DNA from: Burkholderiales bacterium
Lineage (GTDB): Bacteria > Pseudomonadota > Gammaproteobacteria > Burkholderiales > Casimicrobiaceae
DNA length: 64,000 bases
Assembly: GCA_015075645.1 (NCBI GenBank)
Contig: JABTUF010000005.1
Span: forward strand, 1-64,000
Reading direction: 5' to 3'
Position 1 is the stretch's first letter. Each line of letters starts with the position of its first letter. This document shows, in pieces, positions 50,097-59,441 of this stretch. The position numbers and the translations under genes are program-made. The notes below the pieces were generated by a model. The model was not told the DNA's origin, made no database searches, and saw only the letters and a list, made by a program, of their open reading frames with translations.

Positions 50097-51860
50097 TCAC
50101 CGCCCGGAGCCGGCGGCACCGAGCCGCGCGCGCACGCGTTGCGCGAGCGTCCGCAGCTCGTCTCCGCAGCGGCGGTCGTGCGCGTGCGCCTCGGCCACCC
50201 GCAGCACCTCGCGCGCGAGCGCGGTCCCCCGTGCGGCGTCGCCGCCCGGCACGAGATGCAGCAATGCCTCGAACCAGGGCAGGAACAACGGCGAGGGCGG
50301 CACGCGCGCGGCGGGATCCGCCAGCGCCGCGTCGATCGCCCCGATCTCGACGAAAGCGCGTTCGTGGTTGCGTTCCAGATGCCGCCGGTATGCCGCGGCG
50401 ACGACGCGAGCGGCACCGTGGCCGCCGCGCTGCACGAGATCCTCGGCGACCGCGGGCAGGAGCCGGTCCAGGTATCCCGGAGCGAGCGTCGCGAACGCGT
50501 GTTCGCGCCGCGGCATCGCGCCTTCATCGACGGCGAGCGCGAGCTCGTCGGCCGCGCGCTCGTCGCCGAGCGCGAGGCGGAGGAGCGCGCCGTCGATGCG
50601 CATCGTCCACAGGGTTCCTATCGCCTCCATGAACCAGATCGTACCGAGCGCCGCGCACCGCACGGTCGCCTCGACCGCCGCGCGGTACGATGCGAGCGCG
50701 CCGGCGTAGTCCCCGCGGACGTTCTGCGCGATCTGCGCATCGAGAAAGAAGCGCATCGGCAGGCAATAGGACCCGACCCGGCCCGCCTCCTGCGGCGTGG
50801 CGCACGCGCGCAGCTTCTCGATCGCGCGGACGGGATCGAGCGCCTCGGGCCCATGCCGCGCGGCGATCAGCGCGTCGAGGTGGTGGAGAACAGGAGCCGC
50901 CTCCGCGAAACGGCGCGCGCGCGAGAGGTCGCGGAGCAGGCGGTAGAGGTAGCCGATGCGCACCGACGGCTCCAGCGCTTCCTCCTGCCCGCGACGGGCG
51001 AGGTAGTCGAGTACCGGGCCGCGGTACGCCTCGCGTTCCGGCGGCAGCGAGAATGGACGCCGCGACGCCCACAGGAACTGGCGCCCGTTCATCGAGCGCC
51101 AGTGCCGGTGCTCGAACCCGGCCGCCGCCGCTGCGGCCTCGAATGCGCCGCGCGACAGCACGAAACCGTGAAATCCCGGCGACAGCGCGGCGAGCGTGGT
51201 CGACGGCTCGGTCGACGGATCGATGCACGACGCGTCGGGGGTCGTGAGCACGAGCACGCCGTCGTCGGCGACGTGACGTGCGAGCAGCGCGGCGAACGCG
51301 CGGGAATCATCGGTGTGCTCGATCACCTCCGAGGCCAGCACGACGTCGAAGCGCCGGCCGGCCAGCGGACCGCTGTCGAGGCGCTCGGCCACGATCGGCG
51401 CGCCGAGCATCTCGCGGCCCAGGCGGCCGTAGGGCGCGCTCTCGACGCCGATCGCCTCGCCGCGTCCGCTGTGCCGCCAGAAGTCGACGCCGAAGCCGAA
51501 GCCGCAGCCCACGTCGAGTAGCGAACCGCGTTCGCGCGCGATCAGCGCCGGCCAGACCGTCTCCCATACGTCGCCGCCGGCCTCGACGTAGTGGCGCCAG
51601 GCGTCGCCCGCGATCTGGTCGACGTCCGCGATGTCGGTGATGCCCGGCGGATCGAATGCCAGCGTGCCGCAGCCCTCGCAGCGAAAGAGCTCGAGGACCG
51701 GATGCGGCGGCTCGACCGAGGGGACCGTCAGCACCCGGGACGACGGGCCGCGCCCACCGCAGGCCGGGCAGCGCAGGTCGTGGGCGCGCGGCGCATCCGC
51801 AGGATCGAAGACGATCTCGTCGGGGAGGATCGCTCGGCGGGCGACGTCGGTGTGCAACAT
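50097..51860 (-). CDS. Zn-ribbon SAM methyltransferase with TPR-like C-terminal region
   Basis: A 587-residue protein. Residues about 20-60 hold a CPACGG...CEGCG zinc ribbon; residues about 95-260 hold a class I methyltransferase (SLLDVGCGFGFGVDFW motif I, VVLASEVIEHTDDSRAF, LVLTTPDASCIDPST). The C-terminal 300 residues are helical, Ala/Arg-rich and TPR-like. This layout is common in O-antigen and glycan clusters. It is last in the minus-strand operon, 17 bp after the SEC-C/TPR/GT2 gene. The methyl acceptor is unknown. Confidence 0.8.
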   Translation of the reverse strand: MLHTDVARRAILPDEIVFDPADAPRAHDLRCPACGGRGPSSRVLTVPSVEPPHPVLELFRCEGCGTLAFDPPGITDIADVDQIAGDAWRHYVEAGGDVWETVWPALIARERGSLLDVGCGFGFGVDFWRHSGRGEAIGVESAPYGRLGREMLGAPIVAERLDSGPLAGRRFDVVLASEVIEHTDDSRAFAALLARHVADDGVLVLTTPDASCIDPSTEPSTTLAALSPGFHGFVLSRGAFEAAAAAAGFEHRHWRSMNGRQFLWASRRPFSLPPEREAYRGPVLDYLARRGQEEALEPSVRIGYLYRLLRDLSRARRFAEAAPVLHHLDALIAARHGPEALDPVRAIEKLRACATPQEAGRVGSYCLPMRFFLDAQIAQNVRGDYAGALASYRAAVEATVRCAALGTIWFMEAIGTLWTMRIDGALLRLALGDERAADELALAVDEGAMPRREHAFATLAPGYLDRLLPAVAEDLVQRGGHGAARVVAAAYRRHLERNHERAFVEIGAIDAALADPAARVPPSPLFLPWFEALLHLVPGGDAARGTALAREVLRVAEAHAHDRRCGDELRTLAQRVRARLGAAGSGR

Positions 51861-51877
51861 GGGCGAGATGGCGCCGA

Positions 51878-53908
51878 TCAGCGGGCGTCCGCGTCCGCGG
51901 GCACGTCGTCCCGGCGAAACGCGAACCGCCGCGGCGGGCGATCCAGCTCCGGATGATAGGCGGGATCGCGCGAGAGTCGCTCCGCGTGCCGCTCGCGCAT
52001 CGCATCGGCATCCTGGCCCGCCGCCGCCGCGGACTCGGTCGCGCGCAACGCACCCGGAACGCGGAACACCGCCGACGGATGCCAGATCGCGCGACAGCCG
52101 CGCGCCGCCGCACGCAGGCACAGGTCGACGTCGTGGTAACGGCGCGCGAAGGCGTCCGCGTCGTAGCCGCCGAGTTCCTGCCAAAGCGTCCGCCGGATCG
52201 CCATCGCATCGCCCCGGACCGCCGACACGTTCTGCACGACGTCAAAGCGAACGGCTGCCGATGTCGCGAATCGCGACGACGCGGCGAACGCCAGGTCGAC
52301 GATGGCGTCGCGGTCGAGGAACCACGCGCCGCCGACCGACATGCCGAACGCGTCGCGGATCTCGCCGCCGGCCGGGCCCGCGTCGGCCAGGGCCGCGTGT
52401 GCCGCGAGCACCTGGATGGCTTCGACGGGCGTTGCGTCGATGTCGCCGCGCAGGAACAGCAGCACCTCGCCGCGTCCGCGCGACGCCGCGTCGTTGATCC
52501 GCGACGCATCGCCTTCGCCGAGCGTGAGCGGTTCCGCGCTCACGCCCTCCCTGCGGGCCGATGCGAGCTCGACCTCGCGCACGTCGATGACCTGCGCAGG
52601 CAGCGCGGCCCACCACCCCGGTCCAGCGTTTCTCCCGGCCTCGACCAGCACGACGAGCGACACCGTCGGGGTCGCCCGCGGATCGGCCTGCAGGTGGTGT
52701 CCGCCGCCGACGCGCGCGATGGTCACGTCGACGCCGCGGCGCGCCCATGCGTCGGCGACCGTGCGCTCCTGCGCGGACGCGGCGTAGGTCTTCTGCCGAT
52801 GCCCGGCCGCCGTCGACCCCGCGCTCCGCCGCCAGTGGTAGAGCACCTGCGGCACGTGACGGATCGATCGCGCGTCGACACGTTCGGAGCAGCGCAGCGC
52901 GAGGTCCCAGTCCTGGGCTCCCTCGTAGCCCTCGCGAAAGCGCCCCGCCGCCTCCACCAGCGCGCGCCGGTAGACCCCGAGGTGGCTCACCACGTTCTGC
53001 GAGCGCAGCAGCGCCGGGTTCCACGCGGGCTTGAAGTACGGCTCGATGCGCATGCCCGCCTCGTCGAGCTTGTCCTCGTCGCTGTAGAGGATCGCCGCGT
53101 CGCGATGGGCGTCGATCGCCAGAGCCATCTCCGCGAGCGCGTCCGCCGCGAGCAGGTCGTCGTGGTCGAGGAGCGCGACGAACGGTGCGGTCGCGAGCGC
53201 GAGCGCCGAGTTCGACGCGGCCGAGATGTGGCCGTTGCGCTCGCGAAAGGTCACGCGGACGCGCGCGTCGCGCGCCGCGCAGTCACGCAGCACCGCCGCG
53301 ACATGCGGCGCGCGCGATGCGTCGTCCGCGATGCACAGCTCCCAGCGGCCGTAGGTCTGCGCGAACACGCTGTCCAGGCAGGCGCGCAGGTGCTCTTCGG
53401 GCGGATCGAACACCGGGAGCACGATCGCGATGAACGGCGCGTCGGAGCGTGCGGCGATCGCGCGGCGGCGCTCCTCGCGCGAGGCGTCCCGCGCGCGTTC
53501 GCGCGTGTCACGCCAGGCCCGGTAACCCTCGGCGGACGCTTTGCCCTGCGGATCGCGCGCGAGTTCGAGATTGCGAATCGCCGCCGCCACGCCCGGGCGC
53601 ACGTCGAGGGCGCGGGCAATGAGGCCGGCCGCCTCGTCGAAGCGGAACTGCATGAGCCGCGTCACGCCGAGCATGTGCAGCGCGTCGAAATCCGCCGGGT
53701 CGACTTCGAGCGCCTGCTGGTAGAGTCCGGCCGCCTCGTCGAGCCGCCCGGCGTGCTGCGCCGCGAGCGCCCCGCGCTTCAGCGCGTCGAGCCGCCCGGG
53801 ATCGGACGACCGTCCGCCGGGCGCACCGTGGCATTCCTTGAAGCGGCGCCCGCTGCCGCAGGGACATCGGGCGTTGCGCGCCACCGCGCCGATCGGTCCC
53901 GGGGTCAT
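51878..53908 (-). CDS. SEC-C + TPR + GT2 glycosyltransferase
   Basis: A 676-residue protein in three parts. Residues about 11-28 form a SEC-C zinc motif (ARCPCGSGRRFKECHG; CxCxSx6CH). Residues about 40-125 contain TPRs (AGLYQQALEVDPADFDALH). Then a GT2 domain begins IVLPVFDPPEEHLRACLDS, with DDASRAPHV and FVALLDHDDLL; a second GT2-like half follows without a clean DxD. It probably glycosylates a protein or extends a glycan in the cytoplasm. It is 10 bp from the WbsX/GT2 gene, in an operon that reads through dnaB. Confidence 0.85.
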   Translation of the reverse strand: MTPGPIGAVARNARCPCGSGRRFKECHGAPGGRSSDPGRLDALKRGALAAQHAGRLDEAAGLYQQALEVDPADFDALHMLGVTRLMQFRFDEAAGLIARALDVRPGVAAAIRNLELARDPQGKASAEGYRAWRDTRERARDASREERRRAIAARSDAPFIAIVLPVFDPPEEHLRACLDSVFAQTYGRWELCIADDASRAPHVAAVLRDCAARDARVRVTFRERNGHISAASNSALALATAPFVALLDHDDLLAADALAEMALAIDAHRDAAILYSDEDKLDEAGMRIEPYFKPAWNPALLRSQNVVSHLGVYRRALVEAAGRFREGYEGAQDWDLALRCSERVDARSIRHVPQVLYHWRRSAGSTAAGHRQKTYAASAQERTVADAWARRGVDVTIARVGGGHHLQADPRATPTVSLVVLVEAGRNAGPGWWAALPAQVIDVREVELASARREGVSAEPLTLGEGDASRINDAASRGRGEVLLFLRGDIDATPVEAIQVLAAHAALADAGPAGGEIRDAFGMSVGGAWFLDRDAIVDLAFAASSRFATSAAVRFDVVQNVSAVRGDAMAIRRTLWQELGGYDADAFARRYHDVDLCLRAAARGCRAIWHPSAVFRVPGALRATESAAAAGQDADAMRERHAERLSRDPAYHPELDRPPRRFAFRRDDVPADADAR

Positions 53909-53918
53909 CGCCGCCCGG

Positions 53919-55910
53919 TCACGCGGGCCACAGGTGGGCGAGTCCGCGGTCGGCGAGCGCGCCGCGCAGCCGTTGACGACCCCGCTCGTCGAGTGCGGGA
54001 TGCTCGCCGATCCGCGCGAGGAAGCGCCGCAGGACCCGCTCGACCTCGACCTGTCCGGCGAGATGGCGCGACACGAACGTGTTCGCGCCGTGGATCCGGT
54101 AGCGATACAGGGGCTCCGGGACGACCGCGATCCCGGTCACCGCGCTCGCCGCGAGCACGAAATCCCAGTCGTGGCACACCTCCAGCGCGGCGAACGCGCC
54201 GATCATGTCGAGGAGCGAGCGGCGGAACACGAGGTTGCCGCTCGACACCGCGAGGTTCGTGCGCGTGAGCGCTTCGATGCGCTCGTCGGGCGTGCGCACC
54301 GTCCGGATCGATGCCGCCAGCGCCTCGGTCGCCGGGTTCGCGGCCGGCCGGTCGTCCTCGTCGACGAAGGAGACGCCCGACCAGGCGAGCATCGAACTCG
54401 GGCCGAGCGCGTGAGCAAGCCGCGCGAGCCGGTCGCGTTCGTAAGCGTCGTCGGAGTTGATGAGCGCGAGCGTCTCGCAGGAGGCGAGCGCGAGTCCGCG
54501 GTTGATCGCGACGTGCGCGCCATGGTTCGACTGCCGGGCGAGCGTCACCGGGAACGGTGCATCGAGCGCGAAGCGTTCGACGACTCCGGCGCTCCCGTCG
54601 CTCGACCCGTCGTCGACGACGACGAGTTCCCGCGGCAGCGCGCTCTGCGCGGCGACCGACGCGAGCGCGCGGGCGACGAACCGCTCGTGGTTGTACACCG
54701 GCATCACCACGCTCACGCCGCTCGCGCCGCGCGCAGGCGGCGATCCGAAGCGTCGGACGGTCAGCGCGCCGGTCGCGATCGCCTCGGAGGCGTCGCGCTC
54801 GACCGCGCTCCAGGCAGGACGCTCGAGCGAAGGCGCGTTCGCCCGCGAGCCTTCCGCGAGGCCGTCGCGGAACGCCTCGAGGTAGGCCCGCCCGTAGCGG
54901 GCGTCCGGCTCGAGGCAGCAGCCTTCCGCCCATTCGTTCCACGCGTTCACGAAGAGGAGCCGCTCGTCGCCGGAAAGCCGCCTGCGCGTGTCGATCACCA
55001 TCCGCTCGACCCACCAGCCGAAGAGTTCGGGACTCGAGCCCGTGAACACGGTGCCGCGCGCTCCTCGGCGCGCAGTGTTGTCCCAGGACGGGAACACGCA
55101 GCGCAGCGTCTTGTGCGCATCGACGTCGCGCCGCACCGACTGGATCACCTGCGCACGGTAGCTCGTCACGATGCCGGTGAAGTCCGGCGCGAGGCCGGCG
55201 ACCTGGGCGTTCATCCAGACGGCGCGGTGCCCGTGTGGAGGAAACTCGACGACCGCGTCGAACGCATCGCGCATCGCGGCGGTGAGATCCCCGGTCTCGC
55301 AGGCGACGAGATACGGATCGGCCTCCCCCGCCGCGCGCGCCTGCTTCCGCCACATCGCCGTCGTCGCGGCGATCTCCGGAATCAGCGGAGCCTTGTAGAC
55401 GAGGAGGACCGGCCGCCCGGCGACGCGTACGTAGCGCGGATCGCGGAACAGGCGCAGGAACGCCTCGAAGACACGCGCGCTGTCGTCCCTGCTGTAGCGC
55501 TGCTCGAGCAGCACTTCGTGGTCCAGACCGTCCCAGCGCCGCGTCCAGTTCTCGTTCGCCCAGCACACGCAGAACGGGAAGTCCGGCGTGCCTCGCGCGA
55601 GCATGGCCTCGAGCGGGCGCTCGAGCAGCCGCCGGCCGTTGAACCAGTAGAAGTAGTAGCAGAAGCCGAAGATGCCGTGCGCACGCGCGAGTCCCGCCTG
55701 CGCGAACGCGACCGCAGGATCGGTGAGGTCGTACCAGCCGAGTTCGCCGGGAAGCTTCGGCTGCTCGTGGCCCGCGAACTGCGGCACCGCGCGGCGCACG
55801 TTGGTCCACTCGGTGAAGCCTTCGCCCCACCAGGCGTCGTTCTCCGGAACACGGTGGAACTGCGGCAGGTAGAACGCGAGCGCGCGCACCGGCGCGTCGT
55901 CGCGCGTCAC
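53919..55910 (-). CDS. WbsX-like (GH99-like) domain fused to GT2 glycosyltransferase
   Basis: A 663-residue bifunctional glycan enzyme. The N-terminal half is a WbsX/GH99-like domain (FYLPQFHRVPENDAWWGEGF, GFCYYFYWFNGRRLLERP, FCVCWANENWTRRWDG, FVNAWNEWAEGCCLEPD). From about residue 390 a GT2 domain follows (VVMPVYNHERFVARALASV, VVVDDGSSDGSAGVV, LALINSDDAYERDRL). WbsX proteins occur in O-antigen and rhamnan loci. GTG 55910 overlaps the stop of the upstream SEC-C/TPR gene (GTGA). Confidence 0.87.
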   Translation of the reverse strand: MTRDDAPVRALAFYLPQFHRVPENDAWWGEGFTEWTNVRRAVPQFAGHEQPKLPGELGWYDLTDPAVAFAQAGLARAHGIFGFCYYFYWFNGRRLLERPLEAMLARGTPDFPFCVCWANENWTRRWDGLDHEVLLEQRYSRDDSARVFEAFLRLFRDPRYVRVAGRPVLLVYKAPLIPEIAATTAMWRKQARAAGEADPYLVACETGDLTAAMRDAFDAVVEFPPHGHRAVWMNAQVAGLAPDFTGIVTSYRAQVIQSVRRDVDAHKTLRCVFPSWDNTARRGARGTVFTGSSPELFGWWVERMVIDTRRRLSGDERLLFVNAWNEWAEGCCLEPDARYGRAYLEAFRDGLAEGSRANAPSLERPAWSAVERDASEAIATGALTVRRFGSPPARGASGVSVVMPVYNHERFVARALASVAAQSALPRELVVVDDGSSDGSAGVVERFALDAPFPVTLARQSNHGAHVAINRGLALASCETLALINSDDAYERDRLARLAHALGPSSMLAWSGVSFVDEDDRPAANPATEALAASIRTVRTPDERIEALTRTNLAVSSGNLVFRRSLLDMIGAFAALEVCHDWDFVLAASAVTGIAVVPEPLYRYRIHGANTFVSRHLAGQVEVERVLRRFLARIGEHPALDERGRQRLRGALADRGLAHLWPA

Positions 55911-56785
55911 GGCGCCGTCCCGACGTGCGGAATCGCCCGCGGGTCGAGGCCCGCGCCCGCACCGACGGCCACCCGCACGCGCCGGCGCCCCTGGCCGGAG
56001 ATCTCGCGCAGCCGGTCGATGAAGCTCGACAGCGTGTTGTCGACCACCACCAGCGCGACCGCCCGCGCGCGCGTTGCGAGCGTCCAGTCGCCCAACGGCC
56101 GGCCGGTGCCGACGCACACGACGACGTCGCGCTCGCCGCAGGAGGCGAGCCGCGCGGCGGCGTCGCCCGCGATCGTGCGCCCCCGCTCGACCACGATACG
56201 TTCGCAGGCCGCGCCCCGCGCGTCGGCATCGCGGGCCAGGGCGTTCGCCACGTCGGGGTCCTGCGCCGCGTCGAGCACGAACACCCGGTCGGAGGCCCCG
56301 ACGCCGTCGAGCGGCGCGACCGGCGGATCGACGACGAGCTTCGCGTAGCGGGGCAGCACCTCGCGGCACAGCGCGGCCTCGTCCTCGGCGATGCGGCGTC
56401 CCTGGACCACGAGCGCGAGATTGCCGTGCGCCGCCTCGAGCCCGGGCGCGAGCGCGAGGGCGCGCCGGATGTCGCGTTCGGCGTCGTCGAATGCCTGGAG
56501 CTGGAAGTACGCGACGCCGCGCATGTGCCAGGCGTCGAACAGATCGGGCCGGAGCGCGAGAACCGCGTCGTAGCCGCCGATCGCCTCGCCGATCTGTCCC
56601 GCCTGCTGCGCGGCGAGCGCGGCCTGCAGGCGCGACGCGATCTCGTCGCCCGGCGGCGGCGCCGCCATGGCCGCCGGCGCGCCCGCGCGGCCGTGGCAGT
56701 CCTTGTACCGGCGCGCGCTGCCGCAGGGACAGGGCGCGTTGCGCGAGGACGGCGGGACCAGCGTCGTCGTCGCCATGCGGCCCAT
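55907..56785 (-). CDS. SEC-C/TPR protein
   Basis: A 292-residue protein. A SEC-C motif (APCPCGSARRYKDCHG) lies at about residues 16-31, three TPR-like helices at about 50-125 (AIGGYDAVLALRPDLFDAWH, ERDIRRALALAPGLEAAH), and the rest is an alpha/beta region with VFVLDAAQDPDVANAL and VVVCVGTGRPLGDW that resembles a glycosyltransferase-associated Rossmann fold, without clear catalytic residues. ATG 56785 overlaps the dnaB stop in TGATG, which implies translational coupling to dnaB. Confidence 0.72.
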   Translation of the reverse strand: MGRMATTTLVPPSSRNAPCPCGSARRYKDCHGRAGAPAAMAAPPPGDEIASRLQAALAAQQAGQIGEAIGGYDAVLALRPDLFDAWHMRGVAYFQLQAFDDAERDIRRALALAPGLEAAHGNLALVVQGRRIAEDEAALCREVLPRYAKLVVDPPVAPLDGVGASDRVFVLDAAQDPDVANALARDADARGAACERIVVERGRTIAGDAAARLASCGERDVVVCVGTGRPLGDWTLATRARAVALVVVDNTLSSFIDRLREISGQGRRRVRVAVGAGAGLDPRAIPHVGTAP

Positions 56786-59415
56786 CAATACGAACCGGGC
56801 GCCGCGAAATTCTCGAAGCGCGTGTACTCGCCGAGGAAGGTCAGCCGCACGGTCCCGATCGGGCCGTTGCGCTGCTTCGCGATGATGATCTCCGCGACGC
56901 CCTTGTCGGAGGTGTCCTCGTTGTAGACCTCGTCGCGGTAGATGAACAGGATCACGTCCGCGTCCTGTTCGATCGCCCCGGAGTTGTGGCTGACGACGCC
57001 GTCGGCGAGCCAGCTCGAAGGACCGGGCACGGTGAGGTCGTACACCTCATCGACGCCCGCGGCCTCCACGGCGACAACGCGGTCCCAGTACAGATCGGAA
57101 GCGGCCCAGCGCGCGAGCGTCGCGTCGTCGAGCAGGCGCGCGTACGAATCGACCGTCGCACGACTCGGGGCGAAGCCGAAATGACTCGTTCCCCCGTACG
57201 CCGTCCCGCGCATCGCCGCCATCGCCCGCTGCGTCACCGCGCCGCGCGCCATCGCGGTTCGCACCGATGCGAACACCTCGCGGGGTAGCGTGTCGGCGTT
57301 CGGATTCGCCCGGGTGTGCGCCAGCAGGCGCGCGAGTTCGCACGCCGGAGCCGCTCGCGGACCGAACGCACCCACGGCTTCGAGGAAGCGCCGTTGGTCC
57401 CTCGAGCCCGACACGTCGACCGTGTGCACGCTGCGTGCGGTCGCGTGCGCCACGGTGCGCAGCCGGGCGACGATGCCGAAGCGAAGCAGCAGCGCCGCAA
57501 CGTCGTCCGCGAGTCCGCGGCTGGACGTCGCGAAGTAGACGCGCGGCGCCCCGCGCGCGTCGCGCTTGCGCAGCGCGATCGAACCATCGGTCGCCCACAG
57601 GTGGCGCAGGAGCAGCGCGATCTGCGCGTTGGCGAGCCTGAAGACCTCGCGCGGCAGCCGCTTCTCGTGCGAGCGTTGGCCGAAGACGCCGAGCGACTTC
57701 AGCCACGCGCCGACCCCGCGCGGATGCCGGCGATCGCCGTTGCCCGCGATGACGAGCTGGTGCCACGCGCCGCGGCCCGCATGCCGGGTAACGGTGCTTC
57801 CGAGCGCCTCGGCGGCGTCACGCACCGCCGCGCTGTTCTCCTCGCTGGCTGTCGTGTACCGCAACGGCTGGTGGACGAGGTAGCTGCCGTCGCCGACGAG
57901 GTGGCCCAGGAGCACGATCGCCTCGTCGCGCCAGACGAGGGGCTGCGCCGGCTCCGGCAGCGTGCGCGCGATCGCGAGACGCGAGCCCGGCTGCAGCGCC
58001 GACACCGTTCGCCAACCCTCGCCGGTCAAGAGCCGGTGCTCCGCGGTGGCGCGAATCGAACGCCCGCTGGCGAGCGAGACCCGGAACACCGACTTGGCGC
58101 CGACCGGCCAAACGCGGTCGCTCGTCGCGCGGCACAGGCGCTGGTCGGCGTCGACGGCCCACACTTCGGGCGCCTGTCCGACCAGTTCGCGGATCGGCGT
58201 GCGCGAGCCGTCGCTCGCCACCACCAGCGTGTCGCCGGTCACGCACTCGCGCAGGTCGCTCATCACCGGCCGCTTGTTCGGGCGCTGTTCGAGCGAGCGG
58301 TTCAATTGCGAGAGCGCGATCACCGGCACCTGCAGCTCCTTCGCGAGCGCCTTCAGCGACCGCGAGATCTCGGAGATCTCGGTCGCGCGGTTCTCACCCT
58401 GCGACGAGGCCTGCATGAGCTGCAGGTAGTCGACGATGACGAGGCCGAGGGGCGCGTGCGCGCGCGCGATCCGGCGCGCCCGCGAGCGGAGTTCCATCAC
58501 GGTGAGCGCGGGCGTCTCGTCGATCAGGATCGGCGCGTCGTTCAGCCGGCCGAGCGCGGTCGACAGGCGCGTCCAGTCCTCGGCCTGCAGCTTGCCGGTG
58601 CGCAGGTTCTGCGACGGCAGCCGGCCGACCGAGCCGATCATGCGCAGCGCGAGCTGATTCGCGCCCATCTCCATCGAGAAGATCGCCACCGGCCGCTTCA
58701 AGTCGAGCGCGACGTGCTCGCCGATGTTCACCGCGAGGCTCGTCTTCCCCATCGAAGGCCGCCCGGCCACGATCACGAGGTCGCCGGCCTGCAGGCCGGC
58801 GGTCATGCGGTCGAGGTCGCTGAAGCCGGTGGCGGTGCCGGTGACGTCGGTCGGGTGCTCACGGTTGAAGAGCTCCTCGATGCGTTCGACCACGCCCGCC
58901 AGGAGTTCCCCCACCTTCGCGTACTGCTTGCGTCCGCGCGAGCCCGCCTCGGCGATGTGCATGACCTTCGTCTCGGCCTCGTCGAGGAGCTGCGAGGCGT
59001 TGCGACCCATCGGCTGGTAGGCCGACTCGGCGATCTCGCCCGCCGTCGAGGCGAGCTGGCGGAGCACCGAGCGGTCGCGCACGATCTGCGCGTAATGGCG
59101 GACGTTCGCGGCGGTCGGCACGCCCTGCACGAGCGCGCCGAGGTAGGCGAGCCCGCCGACGTGGTCGAGCTTGCCCGAGGAGGCGAGCGACTCCGCGAGC
59201 GTGACCGCATCGGCCGGCCGGCCCTCGCCGATCAGGCGCGCGGCGTGGTCGTAGATCGTGCGGTGCGCGTCGCTGTAGAAATCCGCCGCCGACACCACGT
59301 CGCCGATCTTGTCCGCCGCCTCGTTGTCGAGCAGGAGCGCGCCCAGCACCGACTGCTCCGCCTCGAGCGAATGGGGCGGCAGGCGCAGGGGGGCGACTTC
59401 GTTGCGGTCGGGCAT
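56785..59415 (-). CDS. dnaB: Replicative DNA helicase DnaB interrupted by an intein
   Basis: An 876-residue precursor; removal of the 421-residue intein leaves a 455-residue helicase, the normal length. The N-terminal domain starts LRLPPHSLEAEQSVLGALLL; the RecA domain has AGRPSMGKTSLAVNIG (Walker A, about residue 225), IVDYLQLMQ (Walker B) and IALSQLNRSLEQR. The split is in SDLRE/SGAIEQDADVI. ATG 59415 gives MPDRNEVAPLRLPP. In related bacteria dnaB follows rplI; here a SEC-C gene intervenes. A downstream SEC-C/TPR gene is coupled by TGATG. Confidence 0.97.
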   Translation of the reverse strand: MPDRNEVAPLRLPPHSLEAEQSVLGALLLDNEAADKIGDVVSAADFYSDAHRTIYDHAARLIGEGRPADAVTLAESLASSGKLDHVGGLAYLGALVQGVPTAANVRHYAQIVRDRSVLRQLASTAGEIAESAYQPMGRNASQLLDEAETKVMHIAEAGSRGRKQYAKVGELLAGVVERIEELFNREHPTDVTGTATGFSDLDRMTAGLQAGDLVIVAGRPSMGKTSLAVNIGEHVALDLKRPVAIFSMEMGANQLALRMIGSVGRLPSQNLRTGKLQAEDWTRLSTALGRLNDAPILIDETPALTVMELRSRARRIARAHAPLGLVIVDYLQLMQASSQGENRATEISEISRSLKALAKELQVPVIALSQLNRSLEQRPNKRPVMSDLRECVTGDTLVVASDGSRTPIRELVGQAPEVWAVDADQRLCRATSDRVWPVGAKSVFRVSLASGRSIRATAEHRLLTGEGWRTVSALQPGSRLAIARTLPEPAQPLVWRDEAIVLLGHLVGDGSYLVHQPLRYTTASEENSAAVRDAAEALGSTVTRHAGRGAWHQLVIAGNGDRRHPRGVGAWLKSLGVFGQRSHEKRLPREVFRLANAQIALLLRHLWATDGSIALRKRDARGAPRVYFATSSRGLADDVAALLLRFGIVARLRTVAHATARSVHTVDVSGSRDQRRFLEAVGAFGPRAAPACELARLLAHTRANPNADTLPREVFASVRTAMARGAVTQRAMAAMRGTAYGGTSHFGFAPSRATVDSYARLLDDATLARWAASDLYWDRVVAVEAAGVDEVYDLTVPGPSSWLADGVVSHNSGAIEQDADVILFIYRDEVYNEDTSDKGVAEIIIAKQRNGPIGTVRLTFLGEYTRFENFAAPGSY
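56983..58245 (-). mobile_element. DnaB intein with LAGLIDADG homing endonuclease
   Basis: Residues 391-811 of the DnaB precursor. Splicing motifs: Cys1 in CVTGDTLVVASDGS (block A), ATAEHRLLTGEGW with the TxxH (block B), GVDEVYDLTVPGPSSWLADG (block F) and VVSHN with His-Asn (block G), followed by Ser as the first C-extein residue. Two dodecapeptides, LLGHLVGDGSYL and LLRHLWATDGSIAL, keep their catalytic Asp, so the endonuclease may be active. The gene frame is uninterrupted. Confidence 0.95.
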
Positions 59416-59441
59416 CGTGACGGGCCGGGAGCCGTGCAATT

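Noticed and set aside
56983..58245. DnaB insertion as a frameshifted or degraded mobile gene
   Set aside because: The frame is open throughout and all splicing residues are present, so it is an intact intein.
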